From contig NZ_CAAGLX010000003.1 in assembly GCF_900770955.1 (NCBI RefSeq), positions 1 to 49,397 of the forward strand: a DNA stretch of 49,397 nucleotides, in the 5' to 3' direction. The notes beneath the pieces were generated by a model, which was not told where the DNA came from, did no database searches, and worked only from the letters and a program-made list of their open reading frames with translations. Each line of letters begins with the position of its first letter. The first letter of the stretch is position 1. Of the stretch, positions 24,037 to 33,600 are shown in pieces. Origin of the DNA: an uncultured Phascolarctobacterium sp. (lineage in GTDB: Bacteria > Bacillota > Negativicutes > Acidaminococcales > Acidaminococcaceae). The translations under genes and the position numbers were made by a program.

Positions 24037-24153
24037 TTACATATCACTTAATCCTTGTAATAATGCAAAGAGTAGAATTATAAAACATAACAGAGGGATT
24101 AGTACTTGTAGTAGTAACCAAAACCAACGCAATTTATTTAACAGGTAATACAT
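24037..24153 (-). CDS. 38-residue hydrophobic small protein next to the CRISPR array
   Basis: Minus-strand ATG at 24153 with GAGAGGTG eight bases upstream opens a 38-codon frame ending TAA at 24037. The peptide starts MYYLLNKLRWFWLLLQV, continues LIPLLCFIILLFALLQ and ends GLSDM: one membrane helix with a short basic, aromatic N-terminus. It has its own -35 TTGACA upstream and a terminator 6 bp after the stop. Composition and size resemble type I toxin-like membrane peptides, but I recognise no family. It converges on the array, so read-through array transcripts would be antisense to its mRNA. Confidence 0.6.
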   Translation of the reverse strand: MYYLLNKLRWFWLLLQVLIPLLCFIILLFALLQGLSDM

Positions 24154-24186
24154 ATCCGTAACACCTCTCTTTTTGTTTTAAGATTA

Positions 24187-24210
24187 CTAAATTGCCTGTA
24201 TATTTGTCAA
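24187..24210 (-). promoter_or_regulatory. Promoter of the small minus-strand gene
   Basis: Minus strand: TTGACA (24210-24205), about 18 bp, TAATCT. The -35 box is perfect, the -10 box is poor. Confidence 0.45.
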
Positions 24211-24287
24211 GCTGTTTTCTGCTTATAATTGATAAAAATGGATTAGACTTTCATCTGATTTTTTGTGTATATAGCAATTGTTTTAAA

Positions 24288-24293
24288 TATAAT
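24288..24293 (+). promoter_or_regulatory. Putative -10 of the cas4-cas1-cas2 operon
   Basis: TATAAT with no clear -35 box, about 70 bp before cas4. The surrounding bases 24285-24294 match the first 10 bases of the CreR-like guide, but the PAM position is AGC, not TTC. Confidence 0.4.
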
Positions 24294-24362
24294 TGCTCCA
24301 AATCTTAATTATAACTGTTGTTGATGCATTCTGATTTACAAAATATAGAAAGGAGTGTTTTT

Positions 24363-25028
24363 ATGGAATATACTGAAGATGAATTCTTACAATTATCAGG
24401 TATTCAGCATTTTTGCTTTTGCCGTCGACAATGGGCGTTGATTCATATAGAAAATCAATGGCAGGAAAATGTAAGAACCATTGAAGGTAACATAGTCCAT
24501 GAACGTTGTCATGATGATGGCTTTATAGAAAAACGCGGTAATTTGTTAATTACACGTTCCTTGAGTATTTTTTCAAGAAGATTAGGCGTTTCCGGACAAT
24601 GTGATGTTGTAGAATTCAGTAAGACTGAAACCGGATGCACTTTATATGGACGTGAAGGATTGTGGCAACCTTATCCGATAGAATATAAACGCGGTAAGAG
24701 TAAGCTGATTGATGCGGACAGATTGCAATTATGCTGTCAGGCTATGTGTTTGGAAGAAATGTTACATGTTAGTATACCTAAGGGTGCGTTATATTATAAT
24801 GAAACACATCGTCGGGAAGAGATTAATTTTACTCCTTCTATGCGTGGAAATGTAGAATCTATGCTGCGTGAAATGCATAACTATTATAAACAAGGGTATA
24901 CGCCAAATGTTAAGCCTAAAAAAGGGTGCAGTTTATGTTCTTTGAAGGATATTTGCTTACCTGTTATATGTAAGAAAACAGTTGTAGCGGATTATTATGC
25001 GAATTTTTTAAAAGAGGATGGATTATGA
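24363..25028 (+). CDS. cas4: Cas4 exonuclease (spacer maturation)
   Basis: 221 residues from ATG 24363 behind AAAGGAG. QHFCFCRRQWAL carries the first cluster cysteine; the C-terminal CSLCSLKDICLP supplies the other three of a 4Fe-4S cluster. IEYKRGK is the nuclease Lys motif and GQCDVVE the acidic motif. Cas4 with Cas1-Cas2 trims prespacers and selects the PAM and orientation. It overlaps cas1 by 4 bp (ATGA). Confidence 0.95.
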   Translation: MEYTEDEFLQLSGIQHFCFCRRQWALIHIENQWQENVRTIEGNIVHERCHDDGFIEKRGNLLITRSLSIFSRRLGVSGQCDVVEFSKTETGCTLYGREGLWQPYPIEYKRGKSKLIDADRLQLCCQAMCLEEMLHVSIPKGALYYNETHRREEINFTPSMRGNVESMLREMHNYYKQGYTPNVKPKKGCSLCSLKDICLPVICKKTVVADYYANFLKEDGL

Positions 25029-26056
25029 GACACTTACTGAATACCTTGTTTGTGACAAGTGAAGACATCTATTTATCTTTGGACAATGAAAACGTGGTAA
25101 TAAACAGGAATGGTGCTGTAATAAAAAAATTACCATTGCGTATGTTTGAGCAGATTTTATATTTTGGATATATGGGAGCGAGTCCGGCGTTATTGGGAAA
25201 ATGTGCTGAGCATGGTATAGCCGTGTGTTTTTATAAACCAAGCGGAAGATTTTTGGCGAGAGTTATGGGAAATAATAACAGCAATGTATTGTTACGCAAA
25301 GAACAGTACCGGATTTCGGATTCAGAGGAGCTTAGCTGTAAAATAGCGCGTAATTTTATTGTTGGGAAATTGTACAATTCTCATAGCGTTTTGGAACGTG
25401 CTAAACGTGACCACGCTTTAACTGTTGATGTAGCTAATATTGAAAAAGCCAGCCGTGAAATCATGCGTTTAACAAGGTTGGCAAGAAACTGTACAGATTT
25501 AGCTGTGCTGAGAGGATTAGAGGGCGATGGTGCCAGTTTATATTTTTCACAGTTCAATGAGCTTATCTTGCAAAATAAAGGCTATTTTAGGTTTACCAAT
25601 AGAAATAAACGTCCTCCTGCTGATCCGGTAAATGCATTGTTATCTTTTGCGTATACTATTTTGGCTAACGATTGTGCTGCAGCTCTTGAAGGAGCAGGCT
25701 TGGATCCATATATTGGATATCTGCATCGTGATAGACCGGGGCGGTTGTCTTTAGCTCTTGATTTGATGGAAGAATTTCGTAGCATTATAGCAGATAGATT
25801 TGTGCTTACGTTGATTAATAATCGTGTGATTAATGAAAAATCATTTAATAATCAGGAAAACGGCAGTGTATTATTAAATGACGATGGTCGAAAGACGTTT
25901 TTTGAAGCTTGGCAGAAACGCAAGCAAGATGTAATTATGCATCCGTTTCTCCAAGAAAAAATACCATGGGGATTAGTGCCTTTTGTTCAGGCGCAGCTTT
26001 TGGCCAGATATATACGTGGAGATATAGATGAATATCCAAGTTATCTGTGGAAGTAA
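25025..26056 (+). CDS. cas1: Cas1 integrase (type I-C)
   Basis: 343 residues. The catalytic metal residues lie in LRGLEGDGASLYF (Glu), the YLHRDRPGRLSLALDLMEEF segment (His) and its acidic helix (Asp/Glu). Start MRHLLNTLFVTSEDIYLSLD is typical for I-C Cas1. It forms the Cas1-Cas2 complex inserting spacers at the leader. No truncation. Confidence 0.97.
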   Translation: MRHLLNTLFVTSEDIYLSLDNENVVINRNGAVIKKLPLRMFEQILYFGYMGASPALLGKCAEHGIAVCFYKPSGRFLARVMGNNNSNVLLRKEQYRISDSEELSCKIARNFIVGKLYNSHSVLERAKRDHALTVDVANIEKASREIMRLTRLARNCTDLAVLRGLEGDGASLYFSQFNELILQNKGYFRFTNRNKRPPADPVNALLSFAYTILANDCAAALEGAGLDPYIGYLHRDRPGRLSLALDLMEEFRSIIADRFVLTLINNRVINEKSFNNQENGSVLLNDDGRKTFFEAWQKRKQDVIMHPFLQEKIPWGLVPFVQAQLLARYIRGDIDEYPSYLWK

Positions 26057-26068
26057 GGAGAAGATACA

Positions 26069-26359
26069 ATGCTGATATTGGTAACGTATGATGTTAATAC
26101 TCAAGATGCTGCCGGCAGGAGAAGGCTCAATAAGATTGCTAAAATGTGTTTGATGTATGGGCAAAGGGTACAGAATTCAGTATTTGAATGTTTGGTGGAA
26201 CCACATGACTATGCTTTTTTACAAAACGAGCTGCTAAAAATTGCTGATCTGTCGAAGGATAGTTTGCGTTTCTATAATTTAGGTGCTAAGTATAATACTA
26301 AAATAGAGCATTTTGGGACTAAAACCACGTATGATCCCGAGAGTGTTTTGATGTTCTGA
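26069..26359 (+). CDS. cas2: Cas2 (type I-C)
   Basis: 96 residues. MLILVTYDVNTQDAAGRRRL gives the ferredoxin-like first strand with the conserved Asp; GQRVQNSVFECLVEP is the second signature. It is the structural dimer at the centre of the integrase. It starts 12 bp after cas1 and ends the locus. Confidence 0.97.
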   Translation: MLILVTYDVNTQDAAGRRRLNKIAKMCLMYGQRVQNSVFECLVEPHDYAFLQNELLKIADLSKDSLRFYNLGAKYNTKIEHFGTKTTYDPESVLMF

Positions 26360-26405
26360 GTGATGCCTTCACCCCCTCTTTCTCCCGCCATTTCCCATAT
26401 AATAG

Positions 26406-26434
26406 TTGATAATTATTTTCAATCGTGATATGAT
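26406..26434 (+). promoter_or_regulatory. Promoter overlapped by a Fur-box-like operator
   Basis: TTGATA (26406-26411), 17 bp, TATGAT (26429-26434). Bases 26407-26421 read TGATAATTATTTTCA, 14 of 15 matches to the 7-1-7 Fur box TGATAATNATTATCA, covering the -35 box. GTTCCTAAGGAAC at 26442-26454 is a small inverted repeat in the leader. Iron repression is inferred. Confidence 0.6.
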
Positions 26435-26502
26435 TATATTGGTTCCTAAGGAACTAATAATTGATTATTCTTACAAAAGAATGAAAAAGAGAGGTTTTTT
26501 AA

Positions 26503-27315
26503 ATGACGACTGTTGCTGAAAAGTATTTACAAATTGCTAAGCTGGCAAAGGATCCTGCTAATGCTGAGGTTGTTATTGATGGCATTTTGACATTTTTCGG
26601 ATTAGACTATTTTGACTTGGATTTGGGTGTTGAATACCTGTACACCACTAAAGTAATTGATTATAAATTCAGAAGCGTACTGCATGCTGCTGAAGATATG
26701 GAAACCATCATGGCATGGTTCAAAGAAAAAGCCGGCGTTACCGATGAAGAAATCGCTGCTGCCGAGGCTAAAGAAAAAGAATATGTTGCAGGCTGCCTGA
26801 TGCTTGCTAAACAATATCTGGGTATGGGCCACTGCATCAGCGGCAAAACCTATCTGGAGCTGGCTGCTGCCAAAGGCTCCGAAGAAGCAATCGCACAGCT
26901 GAAGGACATGGAATATGCACAGGATATGTATGATCTGGGCGAGCATTATCTGGCAATGGGCCACTGCATCTGCTCCAAAACCTACTTTGAGCTGGCTGCC
27001 GCTAAAGGCTGCCCGAAGGCTGCTGCCAAGCTGAAGGACATGGAATATGCAGAGGATATGTACATGCTGGGCGAGCAATACTTGGGCATGGGCCACTGCA
27101 TCAGCGGTAAAACCTACTTCGAGCTGGCTGCTGCCAAAGGCTGCCCGAAGGCTGCCGCAAAGCTGAAGGACATTGAATATGCAGAAGACATGTACAAGCT
27201 GGGCGAGCAATATCTGGCAATGGGCCACAAAATCTGCTCCAAGACCTACTTCGAGCTGGCTGCTGCTAAAGGCTGCCTGAAGGCTGCTGAAAAATTAGCT
27301 GCATACGAAGCATAA
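26503..27315 (+). CDS. Sel1-like repeat protein with Cys/His-bearing 44-residue repeats
   Basis: 270 residues from ATG 26503. After a ~95-residue N-terminal region come four repeats; the last three have a 44-residue period, each with a LGEQYLAMGH core, then CICSKT or CISGKT, then YFELAAAKGCPKAAAKL. The LG-x-x-Y-x-x-G … YFELAAAKG pattern resembles Sel1/TPR helical pairs. Each repeat adds Cys and His at the turn (GHCIC, GHCIS, GHKIC) and Cys after KG, which could bind metal or form thiol contacts. No signal peptide or membrane segment. The Fur-box-like promoter supports an iron link. The repeats are very similar at DNA level, so copy number may vary. Function unknown. Confidence 0.6.
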   Translation: MTTVAEKYLQIAKLAKDPANAEVVIDGILTFFGLDYFDLDLGVEYLYTTKVIDYKFRSVLHAAEDMETIMAWFKEKAGVTDEEIAAAEAKEKEYVAGCLMLAKQYLGMGHCISGKTYLELAAAKGSEEAIAQLKDMEYAQDMYDLGEHYLAMGHCICSKTYFELAAAKGCPKAAAKLKDMEYAEDMYMLGEQYLGMGHCISGKTYFELAAAKGCPKAAAKLKDIEYAEDMYKLGEQYLAMGHKICSKTYFELAAAKGCLKAAEKLAAYEA

Positions 27316-27329
27316 TACAGTATTTTACC

Positions 27330-27368
27330 GAGGCTGTCACAATTAAGTGGCAGTCTCTTTTTTTGCCT
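27330..27368 (+). terminator. Terminator after the repeat protein
   Basis: GAGGCTGTCAC pairs with GTGGCAGTCTC (two G-U), followed by TTTTTTT. Confidence 0.8.
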
Positions 27369-27476
27369 AAAAGTTTGTTTTTAAAATAGACAATATTTGG
27401 CAGTCGCATATGGTATAATAAGCATTATAGAGATTTGACCAATATTACGTTGAAGGATAAACAGAAGGAGATTGTT

Positions 27477-30400
27477 ATGGCAAAGTTGATTTATGTACCT
27501 TTAGGCTGCAGTCTGCGCCAAAAGCTGGCAGAAAAGCTGTCACGGCAGCCGTTGGGCGAAGGCGTGCTGGTGCTGCCGAACCGCCTGCTGACGGACGATG
27601 TGCGCCGCACTTACGCCAATGTAGAAACGATGGGTATGGATACCCTTGCTGTTAAGCTGATGAACCTTAACGGCGGCAGCGATTACAAGGAATTGAGCCG
27701 TCGCAGTCAGGAGCTGGTAGTGCAGGACATCATCGACTATATGATGGAGAACAAGCAGCTTACCGGTATGACCACGCATAAGCAGCTGGAATATTTCGGT
27801 TCGCTGGCGCATAAAACAGGCTTTGTGAAGGCCATGACCTCGCTCGTAAGCCAGCTTTCGCGCTGCGGTGCCACTAAGGACGATATCTACGGCCAAATCC
27901 AAAAATCCTTTGAGGAGGATGAGCTGAAGGGCAAGGATTTGGGTGTCTGCAATTTTTATCTGCTTTATCGTCAATATCTGGAAAACAATAAATGGTATGA
28001 CCTGGAGGGCAAGTATCGTCTGGCAGAGAAGATGTTGGAGAAGCAGGATTGCAAAATCCCTTGGAAGCATATCTATATCTGCGATTTCTTCAGCCTTGAT
28101 CAGGTGCAGATAAACTTTTTGCAGGCTTTGGCAAAGCATGTGGATGATCTGGTAATCAGCATGAGCTACGAAGGACGCAGAGTAAGCTCCGACGAAAAGG
28201 CGAAGTATGAATCGATTACCAAGTTTATGCGCGCGAGCACGAACACCGTCAACGCGCTGAAAATTCTTGGTGCGACTGTTGCAAGCCTTGCGGCAGAGGA
28301 ATTGGGACAAGCTCCGGCAGGCGTTGCTATGCGGCAGCTGCGTCACTTGGGGCATGCGCCTGCGCCTGTGCCTGCGGAGGGTGTGGAAAGCTACTGTTTT
28401 GCCTCCGATGAGCAGGAGATGCGCTGGGTGCTGAAGCGTATCAAGCAGCAGCTGGCGCATGAAAAGTGCGCTGCCAATCGCATTGTTGTTGCCGTGCGCG
28501 ACTTTTCCTTATACAGCGGCTTGCGCCAGCTGGCGGATGAATACGGTGTGCCGGTGAGCCTGCCGCAGACAACTGCGCTGGTGGCGCAGCCGTTGGCTGT
28601 TATGCTGCGCCTGCTGCTTACTGCCGCAGGCAGGGGACGTGAGGCGGCAACGGCCTATCTGGAGCTGCTGAACTGCGAGCTTTTGCGTCTGTTCTTTGAT
28701 GTGGATGTGGAAACGGCAAGCAGCCTGCGCACGCAAACGTATTTCAAAACACGTCAGGAGGCTATGCAGAAGGCACACGAGCTGCTGGGGGATGCAACGG
28801 AGCTGTGGCAGCAGCTGGATGCTTTTATAGAAAGCACTAAGGCGGAGGCTGCCATCAGCGAATATGCCGAGCAGCTGACGCAGCTTGTGCAATCGCTGCC
28901 ATTGGAGGAACGTTTGGGCAGCTTGCATAAGCAGGGAGTAGCTATTGACTTTATGCTGGCCTGTCTGCGCAGCAAGGATGCTGTGCTGAAGGCTGTGCAG
29001 CAGCTTGTGCGTGATTACGAGGTTGCGAAAAACAGTGATTGTAAGCTGACGCTGAGCCAATGGAACAGCCTGCTGCAGGAGGCCTTGGGGCAGGTGCAGC
29101 TTACTCTGCGCTTCGGCCGCAGGGACGGCGTACTCTTTACGGAGGTTGGCAACGTACAGGGCCTGAGCTTCGACAGCGTGTATATTATGGGCCTGCGCGA
29201 GGGCGAATTCCCGCAGGCTAAAAACGAAAACTGGATTTATAACGATACGGAGCGTAAGCAGCTGGCGGATGCAGGCTATGATTTGCCCACGGTTGGCTCC
29301 TCCTTTGATGAGGATGCCTATTTCTTTGCTCAGGCTGTGTGTGCGGCGCAAAAGGAGCTTATTCTCACCTGGCATGAGGATGTGGGCGAAAGCCTGGCCA
29401 GCAGCTATCTGGAGGAAATCTGGAAGCTGTTTTTGCAGCCGGGAAGTGAGGACAAGCGTCTGGACAAGGACTATGTGAAGGCGCAGACGCTGCCTGATTT
29501 CGGTGTTGCTTCGGCGGAGGAGGCGTACAGCGACAAGCGCTTTGCTGCTGCGGATTTGCCGAAAATAGCAGAGCTCAGCAGGCAGCAGGCTCCCTCTGCG
29601 GAGCAGCAGCTGGCGGCCAAGGCTGATGCCCTGCGCAAGGCACAGCAGCCGGAATATAGCGGCGGCCTGCAGAACGCTTTGCCGACGGAGCTGCTGCGTA
29701 AGCAAATAGGCAGCCGTTTCAGTGCGAGCAGGCTGGAGGTTTACGCTGCCTGTCCCTTCCGCTTTCTGGCGGAGAAGGTGTGGCTGGCACAGGCGGAGGA
29801 GGAAGCGGATGATTTGCTGCAGCCGCGGGATGCCGGTGATATTCTGCACCAAACGCTGAAGAATTTTGTCGAGCCTTATCTTGGCAGCAAAATTATCGGT
29901 GAAACTATGGAAGACCTGACGGAGGAGCTGGAGGCAGTCTTTGAGGATGTCTGCACCGCTGCGCGAAATGATTGCAGCAGCACCGTTGCTTCCGTAAACG
30001 AGGATATCTGGCAGGTGGAAAAGCAGCGCTTATGGCGTATACTGGTGCGCTGGCTGCGCTTTGAATATGCCGACCAGCAGCGTTGGGGAGGCTTTATGCC
30101 GCAGGCTGTGGAATGGGATTTCAGCTCTAAAAACGGCAAGCCCTTGTACCTGACGCTCAGTGACGGCAGTGATGTATCGCTCATCGGCAGAGTTGACAGA
30201 ATCGACAGTGACGGCGAGCATGCCTTTATCACGGACTATAAAAGCGGCACTCCTCCCACAGGCAGTGCTATGGAGCAGGGGCTCGACCTGCAGCTGCCGG
30301 TGTATCTGCTGGCGGTGGCGGCGCTTTCCAAGGAGCAGCTTGCAGTCAGCGGCGGCTGCTATTATTCGCTGAAGGAGGGCAAGCGCAAAAGTGCCTTTTT

Positions 30401-30644
30401 GCTGGAAAGCGTGGGCAACAGCGACTTGCCGTATAAAAAGCCGAAGAACGCCGCAGAGCTGACCTGGGATAGCTTTAAGCAGGAAAAGGAGCAGCTGCTG
30501 AAGGATTATATAGAAAGAATTTATGCAGGCGATTTTGCATTGGCAGGCTGCAGGCGCTGCGATGTATATTGCCCGTTACATGATATTTGCCGTGTGCAGC
30601 TGGTGAGCGGCGACGGCGGACAGGGAGGCGAGAGCGATGAGTAA
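27477..30644 (+). CDS. addB: AddB-like helicase/nuclease subunit
   Basis: 1055 residues from ATG 27477 behind AGAAGGAG. The N-terminal VLVLPNRLLTDDVRR replaces a canonical Walker A (AddB is an inactivated helicase in many lineages). The middle carries VQGLSFDSVYIMGLREGEFP, typical of AddB. The C-terminal PD-(D/E)XK nuclease shows FITDYKSGTPP. EVYAACPFRFLAEKVWLA and the terminal CRRCDVYCPLHDIC supply a 4-Cys iron-sulfur staple. With AddA it resects double-strand breaks for RecA and degrades foreign linear DNA. It overlaps addA by 8 bp. Confidence 0.92.
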   Translation: MAKLIYVPLGCSLRQKLAEKLSRQPLGEGVLVLPNRLLTDDVRRTYANVETMGMDTLAVKLMNLNGGSDYKELSRRSQELVVQDIIDYMMENKQLTGMTTHKQLEYFGSLAHKTGFVKAMTSLVSQLSRCGATKDDIYGQIQKSFEEDELKGKDLGVCNFYLLYRQYLENNKWYDLEGKYRLAEKMLEKQDCKIPWKHIYICDFFSLDQVQINFLQALAKHVDDLVISMSYEGRRVSSDEKAKYESITKFMRASTNTVNALKILGATVASLAAEELGQAPAGVAMRQLRHLGHAPAPVPAEGVESYCFASDEQEMRWVLKRIKQQLAHEKCAANRIVVAVRDFSLYSGLRQLADEYGVPVSLPQTTALVAQPLAVMLRLLLTAAGRGREAATAYLELLNCELLRLFFDVDVETASSLRTQTYFKTRQEAMQKAHELLGDATELWQQLDAFIESTKAEAAISEYAEQLTQLVQSLPLEERLGSLHKQGVAIDFMLACLRSKDAVLKAVQQLVRDYEVAKNSDCKLTLSQWNSLLQEALGQVQLTLRFGRRDGVLFTEVGNVQGLSFDSVYIMGLREGEFPQAKNENWIYNDTERKQLADAGYDLPTVGSSFDEDAYFFAQAVCAAQKELILTWHEDVGESLASSYLEEIWKLFLQPGSEDKRLDKDYVKAQTLPDFGVASAEEAYSDKRFAAADLPKIAELSRQQAPSAEQQLAAKADALRKAQQPEYSGGLQNALPTELLRKQIGSRFSASRLEVYAACPFRFLAEKVWLAQAEEEADDLLQPRDAGDILHQTLKNFVEPYLGSKIIGETMEDLTEELEAVFEDVCTAARNDCSSTVASVNEDIWQVEKQRLWRILVRWLRFEYADQQRWGGFMPQAVEWDFSSKNGKPLYLTLSDGSDVSLIGRVDRIDSDGEHAFITDYKSGTPPTGSAMEQGLDLQLPVYLLAVAALSKEQLAVSGGCYYSLKEGKRKSAFLLESVGNSDLPYKKPKNAAELTWDSFKQEKEQLLKDYIERIYAGDFALAGCRRCDVYCPLHDICRVQLVSGDGGQGGESDE

Positions 30645-33600
30645 GAATCCTACACCGGAGCAGGCTTTGGCGATAAATACGATTAAAAGCAATGTTTCGC
30701 TGCTCGCCGGTGCGGGCAGCGGCAAAACCTATGTACTGATGAAGCGCTTTGTGCAAATTCTGCGCGCGGATTTGAGCGTTAATCCCACGAATATTGTGGC
30801 GATAACCTTTACGCGCAAGGCTGCCGACGAAATCAAGGGGCGTGTACGTCAGGCTGTCAGCGAATGTGTGGAGCAGGCGCAGACGGATTTGGAAAGACTG
30901 CGCTGGCAGGAGCATCTGCAGAAGGTGGAAAGCGCGCCGATAAGCACGATTCACAGCCTGTGCAGCCGTATTTTGAGAGATAACCCGGTAGAAACACAGC
31001 TTGATCCGGAATTTACGATTTTAGAGGATTTTGAAGCGCAGGACTTTTTTAAAGAAACGCTGCAGCAATATTTACGCAAAAATATCAAGGAAAACTCTGC
31101 CCTGCGCAGGCTGGTGCAAACCTACGGCGTCAACAGCTTTGTCAATCAGGTTACGGCGCTGGGGGACAAGCTCTCGGAGCTGGTGCGTGAAGATAATCTG
31201 GCAGAGCCTTATCTTAAGGCGAAGGAAGAACTGCCGGCCTTGCAGCAGAAGCTGTTTGCTGCTGTGCGCGAGGTAATCGAAGCGCGCGAGGCTTTGGGGG
31301 CAAAGACCAAGGGACGCCAGACGTTGACGGAGGCAGCAGGACTGTTGGACGAAATGCAAAAGCAGCTGCTGGCGCCGGAGCCGGACTGCTCCCTGCTGGA
31401 TGCGTCTGGCGTTGTTAAGGTTAGCGGCAAGGCGTTGGCAGCGGAGCTGACTAATTTAAAAAATCTGCGTCAGGAGCTGAACCATGTAATTTTGAACGCC
31501 AAGGGCTGCGATTTAGTGCAGGATTGGCTTGCCGTGCTGCAGGAGTTTTATGCCTGCCTGAGCGCACGCAAGCAGGAAAATAATGTCCTGTTTAATGATG
31601 ATCTGGATTTGCTGGCCATCGAGCATTTGCAGAAGAATGAGGCGCTGCGGCAAAAGTATCAGGAGCGCTATAAATATATTATGGTAGACGAGTTCCAGGA
31701 CACCAATGAGCGCCAGCGTCAGCTGATTTATCTGCTCTGCGGTAACAAGCTGGACGGCAAGAATAATCTTTTTATCGTCGGTGATGTGAAGCAGTCTATT
31801 TATCGTTTCCGTCATGCGGATGTCAGCGTTTTTAATAAGGTAAAAGAGGATATCGCGCAAAATGCGGGACAGAACCTGGGCATGAAAACCAACTTCCGCA
31901 GCACGCAGAGCATTGTCGAAAGCTGTAATACCGCCTTTTGTCAGCTGATGGATTTGCCGAAGGAGGAAATCTGCCTGGAGCATCACGAGGGTGCTAACAC
32001 CGGCGGCGCTAAGGTTTGCCTGCTGCAGGTGCCGTATAAATCCAAGTATGATGAGCTGGGCGCTAAAGAGGATAAATGGCAGAAGGAGGCAGAGGCAATC
32101 GCTGCCTATCTGCAGCAGGAGCTGCCCAAGGTTGAGCCGCAGCTCAGGCCGGGGGCAAGCAAGGCTATTTTGCTGCGTGCAATGACGCATTGCGAAATTC
32201 TGCGGCAGACGCTGCAAGGCTACGGCATAAATTGCGTAGTAGTTAAGGGCAAGGGCTTTTATGAGCAGCAGGAGGTTCTGGATATTCTGAATCTGCTGGC
32301 TGCGCTGCACAACCGTTACGCAAGTCTGGAGCTGGCAGGTGCTTTGCGCTCCAACTATTTCGGTTTGGATGATGCAACGCTGACGCAGCTCTTTTGGCAG
32401 ACCGAAAATGACAAACCGCTGTGGGATGTACTGCAGGCTGTCGGCAGCGGTGAGCTGCAGTTGAACCTGCAGCCGGAGCAGCAGGCGTTGGCTATGCATG
32501 CTGCCGAACGCTTACGCAGCCTACGTCAGGCAGCAGCGCTGATGGCACTGCCGGAGCTGTTCGCACAGCTTTGGGATGAGCTGAAGCCGGAATTCGTTCT
32601 GTCGCAGCAGGAAAACGGCCCCAGCAAGCTGGCCAATGTCAAAAAGCTGCGCCGCCTGGCACAGCAGTATTGCCAAACGAAGCAGGCTTCGCTGGCGGAA
32701 TGGCTGCAAAACGTTAAGGATTTGCGCGCAAGCAGCAGCAAGGAGCCTGCCGCTACCGTACAGGCCGATGATGCACTGCAGATTATGACGATACATAATT
32801 CCAAGGGACTGGAATTCGATCTGGTTATTTTACCGCAGTTAGATAAATCAGTTCATGGCGATACCGCATCTATCAAATATTTGCCGGGGAAGGAAGGCGA
32901 GCAGGGACTTTTGGGCATCAAGGTGCCAGATAAGGAAATGCAGCTGCAAAACAGCGGCGTGTACGAGCTGGCGAAGGCGCGCGACAGTGAGCTGGAAGAA
33001 GAAGAAAGCAGACGTCTGCTTTATGTTGCTATGACGCGTGCCAAAAAGCAGCTTTTAATGGTCGGTACGGTGGCGGAAGAAAAGCTGCCGGAGGCTGTTA
33101 TCGGCCTGCCTTCCGCCAAGGGCTGGTGGCAGCAGCTGCAGGCAGTGTTTGAAGCTGACTGGGAAAAGCAGGAAAGCAGCTGTCCGTGGGTACGCCTTTT
33201 GTGTGCCGATGCTTTGAGCCCGGCTGTTGTGCAGCAGGGCGAGCAGCAGCAGCTGGCGCTGGAGCCGTTGGCCTTGGCACCGCTGCCTGCCTATGCAGCC
33301 TGCGGCCGTACCTGCTTTACCGCAAGCGCGCTGCAGACATATCTGCATTGCAGGCGCCAGTATTACTACCAGCAGGTTTTGGCAGTGCCGGAGCTGGAGC
33401 AGGCAGCTGTTGGCGAGCAGGCGCATGAGCTGCCTGCGAGTGTAACCGGCAGTATTGTGCACAAAGCGTTGGAGCTGTATAATGGCTATAATGCGGAGGC
33501 TGTTTTTGCTATTGCGCTGGATGAATTTGCTCCCGGCGCGGAGGCATCACAGGCCAGAAGTATGTTTAATGCTTATATCAGCAGCGATTTGTATAAAGCG

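Noticed and set aside
28509..29852. 447-codon minus-strand frame opposite addB
   Set aside because: Shadow frame produced by CTG/CAG-rich codons of addB; no recognisable domain.
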